From Paraglaciecola arctica (GTDB lineage Bacteria; Pseudomonadota; Gammaproteobacteria; Enterobacterales; Alteromonadaceae), in NCBI GenBank assembly GCA_003232445.1, contig QIJM01000506.1, forward strand, positions 1 through 7,303: a DNA stretch of 7,303 bases. Direction: 5' to 3'. Both the position numbers and the translations under genes were made by a program. How positions within the stretch are numbered: the first letter of the stretch is position 1; each line of letters begins with the position of its first letter. Of the stretch, positions 5,574 to 7,303 are shown piece after piece. The notes under the pieces are model-generated. The model made no database searches. It was not told the origin of the DNA and worked only from the letters and a program-made list of their open reading frames with translations.

Positions 5574-7303
5574 CAGGGTTGCGCCTCTGCTTGTGTAAGC
5601 TCAAGGCTCTCTAGTTCTTGTCCTAAATGCTCAATCACTTTGTGTTCTGGAAAGGTTTGATCTTTAAGGTAATTATCCATCATTTTACGAGCGATAGGGG
5701 CAGCATTTGAGCTGCCGTGCCCCGCATTTTCTAATACAACTGTAAGTGCAATTTGTGGTTTGTCGTAGGGTGCATACCCAACATACATAGCGTTATCGCG
5801 GTTTTTTTTGGAAAGCTTTTCGGCATCATATTTTTCGTCTTGGGCGATAGTGACTAATTGGGCTGTTCCTGTTTTACCCGCGGATATGTAATGGGCTCCT
5901 TTAAATGCTGCACGTGCAGAGCCTTCTCTATTTACCGTACCATACATGGCATCTAACACTAAATCCCAGTTGTGTTCGTCTTTTATCGCTATAGGGCGCC
6001 TTTCTTTGATGGCTTGTAATACGACTTTACCTTTAACCATATTGCCGCGAATAATTTGCGGAATAATCCGTCTACCTTTATTGACTAAAGTAGTAATTGA
6101 TTGAGTGAGTTGTACAGGTGTTGCAGTCCAATAGCTTTGTCCTATGCCTATGTTGATGGTATCACCAATATACCAAGGGCGATTAAACAAGGCTTTGACA
6201 ATCCCCCTGCTCGGCATAATACCATCGGCTTCTTCATGTAAGTCGATACCGGTATAATCACCAAATCCAAATTCGTACATGTTTTCGCTGATACGGTCTA
6301 TGCCCAATTTATATGCCATATCATAGAAAAAAATGTCACAGGACACTTCTATTGCCTTAGTCACATCCACCCAACCATGACCCGATGGGTTATGGTCTCG
6401 CCATATACGTTTAACATTTTTTAACTTATATTTACCAAAGTCTTGAATCCGACTTTCAGGCGTAATCACTTTAAGCCCAGCTAATGCCAAAAGAGGTTTA
6501 ACCGTTGAAGCTGGCGGATATTGCCCCTGGGTAGCACGGTTAAATAAAGGTCTTTCTGAGGTCAGCAACTTTTTATAATTTTTACTGCTTATACCGTGTA
6601 CAAACAGGTTAGGGTCGTAACTTGGACTGCTGTATAACGCTAGTACACCTCCATCCTGAGGGTCGATGGCAACTACAGTACCTCGCTCTCCAGCAAAAGC
6701 CTTTTCAGCTTCCAGTTGCAAATTCATATCGATGTTTAACACTATATCTTGACCGGGAACAGGTGGATTGAAGTCCAATATACGAATTATTCTGCCCTGA
6801 TTATTGACTTCCACTTCTTGAAATCCTACTTCTCCGTGGAGCGCTTCTTCGTGGTATTTTTCTATGCCTATTTTGCCTATGTCATAAGTGGCTGCATAGT
6901 TTGCTTCAAACCCAGCTTCACTAAGTTTCTGTAAATCTTTTTTGTTAATTTTGGCAACGTAACCTAAAACATGGGTGAGGGCACTGCCATAAGGATAATA
7001 GCGAGCGAGCCTAGCATCGACGGATACACCAGGATACTTATGTTGTTTGGCAGAAAACAGCGCGACTTCTTTGGGTTTTAAACGGTTGATCAAGTTCACC
7101 GGTTTGAAGCGTCTATTGCCTTTTAAGTCGTCATAAAAGTCACTGACATCTTCTTTATCAATATCTAACAATGTGCTTAATTCGTTGATGGTTAATTCTA
7201 GGTTTTCAATATCTTCCGGGGTGACTTGTAGACTAAACACGGGACGATTTTCTGCTAGTAATATACCATTGCGATCATAAATCATTCCACGATTGGGTGC
7301 TAC
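5573..7303 (-). CDS. mrdA: Penicillin-binding protein 2, elongation-specific transpeptidase (5' end outside window)
   Basis: PBP2 is the class B penicillin-binding protein that crosslinks glycan strands made by RodA during lateral growth. The frame is open to the right edge, and the six codons before the ATG at 7285 read VAPNRG, the conserved run before IYDRNG. So that ATG is internal and the true start lies outside; by comparison with E. coli PBP2 (633 residues) about 60 residues, including the single membrane anchor, are missing. Counting from the Met at 7285, the dimerisation/pedestal domain covers about 10-170. The transpeptidase motifs are STVK at 260-263 (nucleophile S260, equivalent to E. 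coli S330), SCD at 315-317 and KTG at 471-473. The C-terminal tail after about 545 is acidic and low in conservation. The stop overlaps the rodA start by one base. Confidence 0.97.
   Translation of the reverse strand, partial: VAPNRGMIYDRNGILLAENRPVFSLQVTPEDIENLELTINELSTLLDIDKEDVSDFYDDLKGNRRFKPVNLINRLKPKEVALFSAKQHKYPGVSVDARLARYYPYGSALTHVLGYVAKINKKDLQKLSEAGFEANYAATYDIGKIGIEKYHEEALHGEVGFQEVEVNNQGRIIRILDFNPPVPGQDIVLNIDMNLQLEAEKAFAGERGTVVAIDPQDGGVLALYSSPSYDPNLFVHGISSKNYKKLLTSERPLFNRATQGQYPPASTVKPLLALAGLKVITPESRIQDFGKYKLKNVKRIWRDHNPSGHGWVDVTKAIEVSCDIFFYDMAYKLGIDRISENMYEFGFGDYTGIDLHEEADGIMPSRGIVKALFNRPWYIGDTINIGIGQSYWTATPVQLTQSITTLVNKGRRIIPQIIRGNMVKGKVVLQAIKERRPIAIKDEHNWDLVLDAMYGTVNREGSARAAFKGAHYISAGKTGTAQLVTIAQDEKYDAEKLSKKNRDNAMYVGYAPYDKPQIALTVVLENAGHGSSNAAPIARKMMDNYLKDQTFPEHKVIEHLGQELESLELTQAEAQP

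Noticed and set aside
6749..6934. Plus-strand 61-codon frame inside mrdA
   Set aside because: Antisense to a conserved part of PBP2 with no start signals.
7283..7285. ATG at 7285 as the PBP2 start
   Set aside because: The frame continues upstream to the window edge as VAPNRG, conserved in PBP2, and a start here would remove the membrane anchor.

Overview
All recognisable genes in this window lie on the minus strand. Read in the direction of transcription (right to left) they form the gammaproteobacterial cell-wall elongation and lipoate block: mrdA (PBP2, 5' end outside the window), mrdB/rodA, mltB, rlpA, dacA, ybeD, lipB and lipA (3' end outside the window). Having mltB between rodA and rlpA, with the dacA-ybeD-lipB-lipA run after it, is the order I recall from Pseudomonas and other marine gammaproteobacteria; in E. 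coli mltB lies elsewhere. With moderate to low GC and protein sequences close to the enterobacterial ones, this suggests a marine gammaproteobacterium, probably Alteromonadales (Glaciecola/Paraglaciecola/Alteromonas-like). That placement is inferred from gene order and protein character, not from a search.

Layout. Positions 7303-5573 hold the PBP2 transpeptidase, without its N-terminal membrane anchor. RodA (5573-4455) overlaps it by one base (TGATG). A 38-base gap with nested small inverted repeats leads to MltB (4415-3417), and seven bases later comes RlpA (3409). A 233-base spacer (2604-2372) carries a weak terminator-like hairpin and a possible extended -10 promoter for the next unit: DacA (2371-1199), YbeD (1184-921), LipB (902-255) and LipA (from 262, overlapping lipB by 8 bases). 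Spacing within each unit is tight, so two transcripts are likely: mrdA-mrdB-mltB-rlpA and dacA-ybeD-lipB-lipA.

How the genes work together. RodA polymerises glycan strands and PBP2 crosslinks them during lateral growth. MltB and RlpA cleave glycan strands, and DacA trims the terminal D-Ala from pentapeptides. LipB transfers octanoate from acyl carrier protein to lipoyl domains, and LipA inserts the two sulfurs. YbeD is a small conserved protein of unsettled role.

The most notable point is in rlpA. Its reading frame breaks at a run of seven A (minus strand) inside the C-terminal SPOR domain. The rest of that domain is intact in the frame one base later and ends at 2605, immediately before the terminator-like hairpin. 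One A fewer would restore a 267-residue lipoprotein. This is either a recent indel, a phase-variable or slippage site, or a sequencing error. The rest of the window is a conserved housekeeping region; I see no mobile element, CRISPR array, tRNA or rRNA, and no convincing undescribed system.
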